Positions 13,948 through 14,569 of a DNA stretch of 14,569 bases are shown one piece after another; position 1 is the stretch's first letter, and the number at the start of each line of letters is the position of its first letter. This DNA comes from Marinospirillum sp. (GTDB taxonomy: Bacteria; Pseudomonadota; Gammaproteobacteria; Pseudomonadales; Halomonadaceae). The stretch lies in assembly GCA_007116865.1 (NCBI GenBank), contig SKHR01000245.1, positions 1 to 14,569 on the forward strand, read 5' to 3'. The translations under genes were made by a program, and so were the position numbers. The notes beneath the pieces are model-generated. The model was not told the DNA's origin. It did no database searches and saw only the letters and a list, made by a program, of their open reading frames with translations.

Positions 13948-14569
13948 ATGCTGATCATTCCTGCAATTGACTTAAAAGACGGCCAGTGTGTGCGCCTTAA
14001 ACAAGGCCGCATGGAAGATTCCACCAACTATGGCAGTGATCCGGTCGAAATGGCGGCTCGCTGGGTCAAAGAGGGCTGCCGCCGTCTGCACCTGGTCGAT
14101 TTGAATGGTGCTTTTGATGGCCAGCCAGTGAACGGTGAGGCTGTGACCAGCATTGCACGGGCCAACCCAGGTCTGCCAATTCAAATCGGTGGTGGCATTC
14201 GCACCCCGGAAACCATCGAGCAGTATCTGCAGGCGGGAGTTCAGTGGGTCATCCTCGGCACCAAGGCGGTTAAAGAACCGACTTTTGTGACCGAAATGTG
14301 CCGCCTGTTTCCCGGTCACATCATCGTCGGCCTGGATGCCAAAGATGGTTATGTTGCCACCGATGGCTGGGCCGAAGTCTCAAGCATCAAGGCCACCGAA
14401 TTGGCAAAACGCTTTGCCGATGATGGCGTTTCCAGCATTGTTTACACTGATATCAGCCGCGATGGCATGATGCAGGGTGTCAATCTGGAAGCCACGGTCG
14501 AGCTGGCACAAGAGGGCGGCCTGCCGGTGATTGCCTCCGGTGGCGTGACCGACCTGGGTGACGTTGAGC
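13948..14569 (+). CDS. hisA: HisA, ProFAR isomerase (3' end outside window)
   Basis: HisA is the (beta-alpha)8-barrel isomerase that opens the ribose ring of ProFAR to PRFAR. From the ATG at 13948 the open frame runs 207 codons to the window edge without a stop (family length about 245). It starts MLIIPAIDLKDGQCVRL, with the general base D8, then LHLVDLNGAFDG, the phosphate loop QIGGGIRT (79-86), the general acid D130 in VGLDAKDG, TDISRDGMMQG (168-177), and the second phosphate loop IASGGV. The IPAIDLKDG and VATDGW patterns separate it from its paralog HisF, which is expected next to the right. The start has only a weak GAG-type binding site. It is the third gene of hisBHA. Confidence 0.96.
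   Translation, partial: MLIIPAIDLKDGQCVRLKQGRMEDSTNYGSDPVEMAARWVKEGCRRLHLVDLNGAFDGQPVNGEAVTSIARANPGLPIQIGGGIRTPETIEQYLQAGVQWVILGTKAVKEPTFVTEMCRLFPGHIIVGLDAKDGYVATDGWAEVSSIKATELAKRFADDGVSSIVYTDISRDGMMQGVNLEATVELAQEGGLPVIASGGVTDLGDVE

Overview
The window looks like chromosomal housekeeping DNA from a gammaproteobacterium related to Pseudomonas and the Oceanospirillales. The evidence is the gene order argS - ftsN-like SPOR gene - hslV - hslU - DUF971 - ubiE - ubiJ - ubiB - hisE - tatA, which is the Pseudomonas-type order without the PHA genes and hisI, together with protein sequences close to the E. coli and Pseudomonas family members. Genus and species cannot be assigned from this sequence. Genes are dense. 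No stretch of 300 bases lacks a gene, and the longest gap (8207-8410, 204 bases) is a divergent promoter region. I saw no rRNA, tRNA, CRISPR array, insertion sequence or prophage.

Region 1 (1-8206, all minus strand) reads as one long transcription unit starting at a good sigma-70 promoter near 8278-8306. It holds argS (arginyl-tRNA synthetase), an FtsN-like division protein, the HslVU protease, a DUF971 protein, three late or accessory genes of aerobic ubiquinone synthesis (ubiE, ubiJ, ubiB), hisE, and the first 13 codons of tatA at the left edge. Most junctions are short gaps or overlaps, including ATGA or TGATG overlaps at ftsN/hslV, hslV/hslU and ubiJ/ubiB.

Region 2 (8207-12131) carries the oxygen-independent ubiquinone hydroxylation genes: ubiT on the plus strand, and ubiU-ubiV on the minus strand with all eight Fe-S cysteines present. 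A rhuM-family gene of unknown function lies between ubiV and ubiT. The ubiU upstream region has an FNR/Anr-like site at a position suited to anaerobic activation.

Region 3 (12132-14569) has a PanZ-like GNAT protein on the minus strand. Divergent to it is the start of a histidine operon, hisB-hisH-hisA, with hisA running off the right edge.

Taken together, ubiE/J/B (aerobic) and ubiU/V/T (anaerobic) lie within 12 kb, including both SCP2-type quinone carrier proteins UbiJ and UbiT. This suggests an organism that makes ubiquinone across the oxygen range. The least ordinary items are the rhuM gene inside the ubiUV-T locus with a paired TGATCA palindrome upstream, the terminator-like hairpin in the argS leader, and the pentaproline near the UbiT start.
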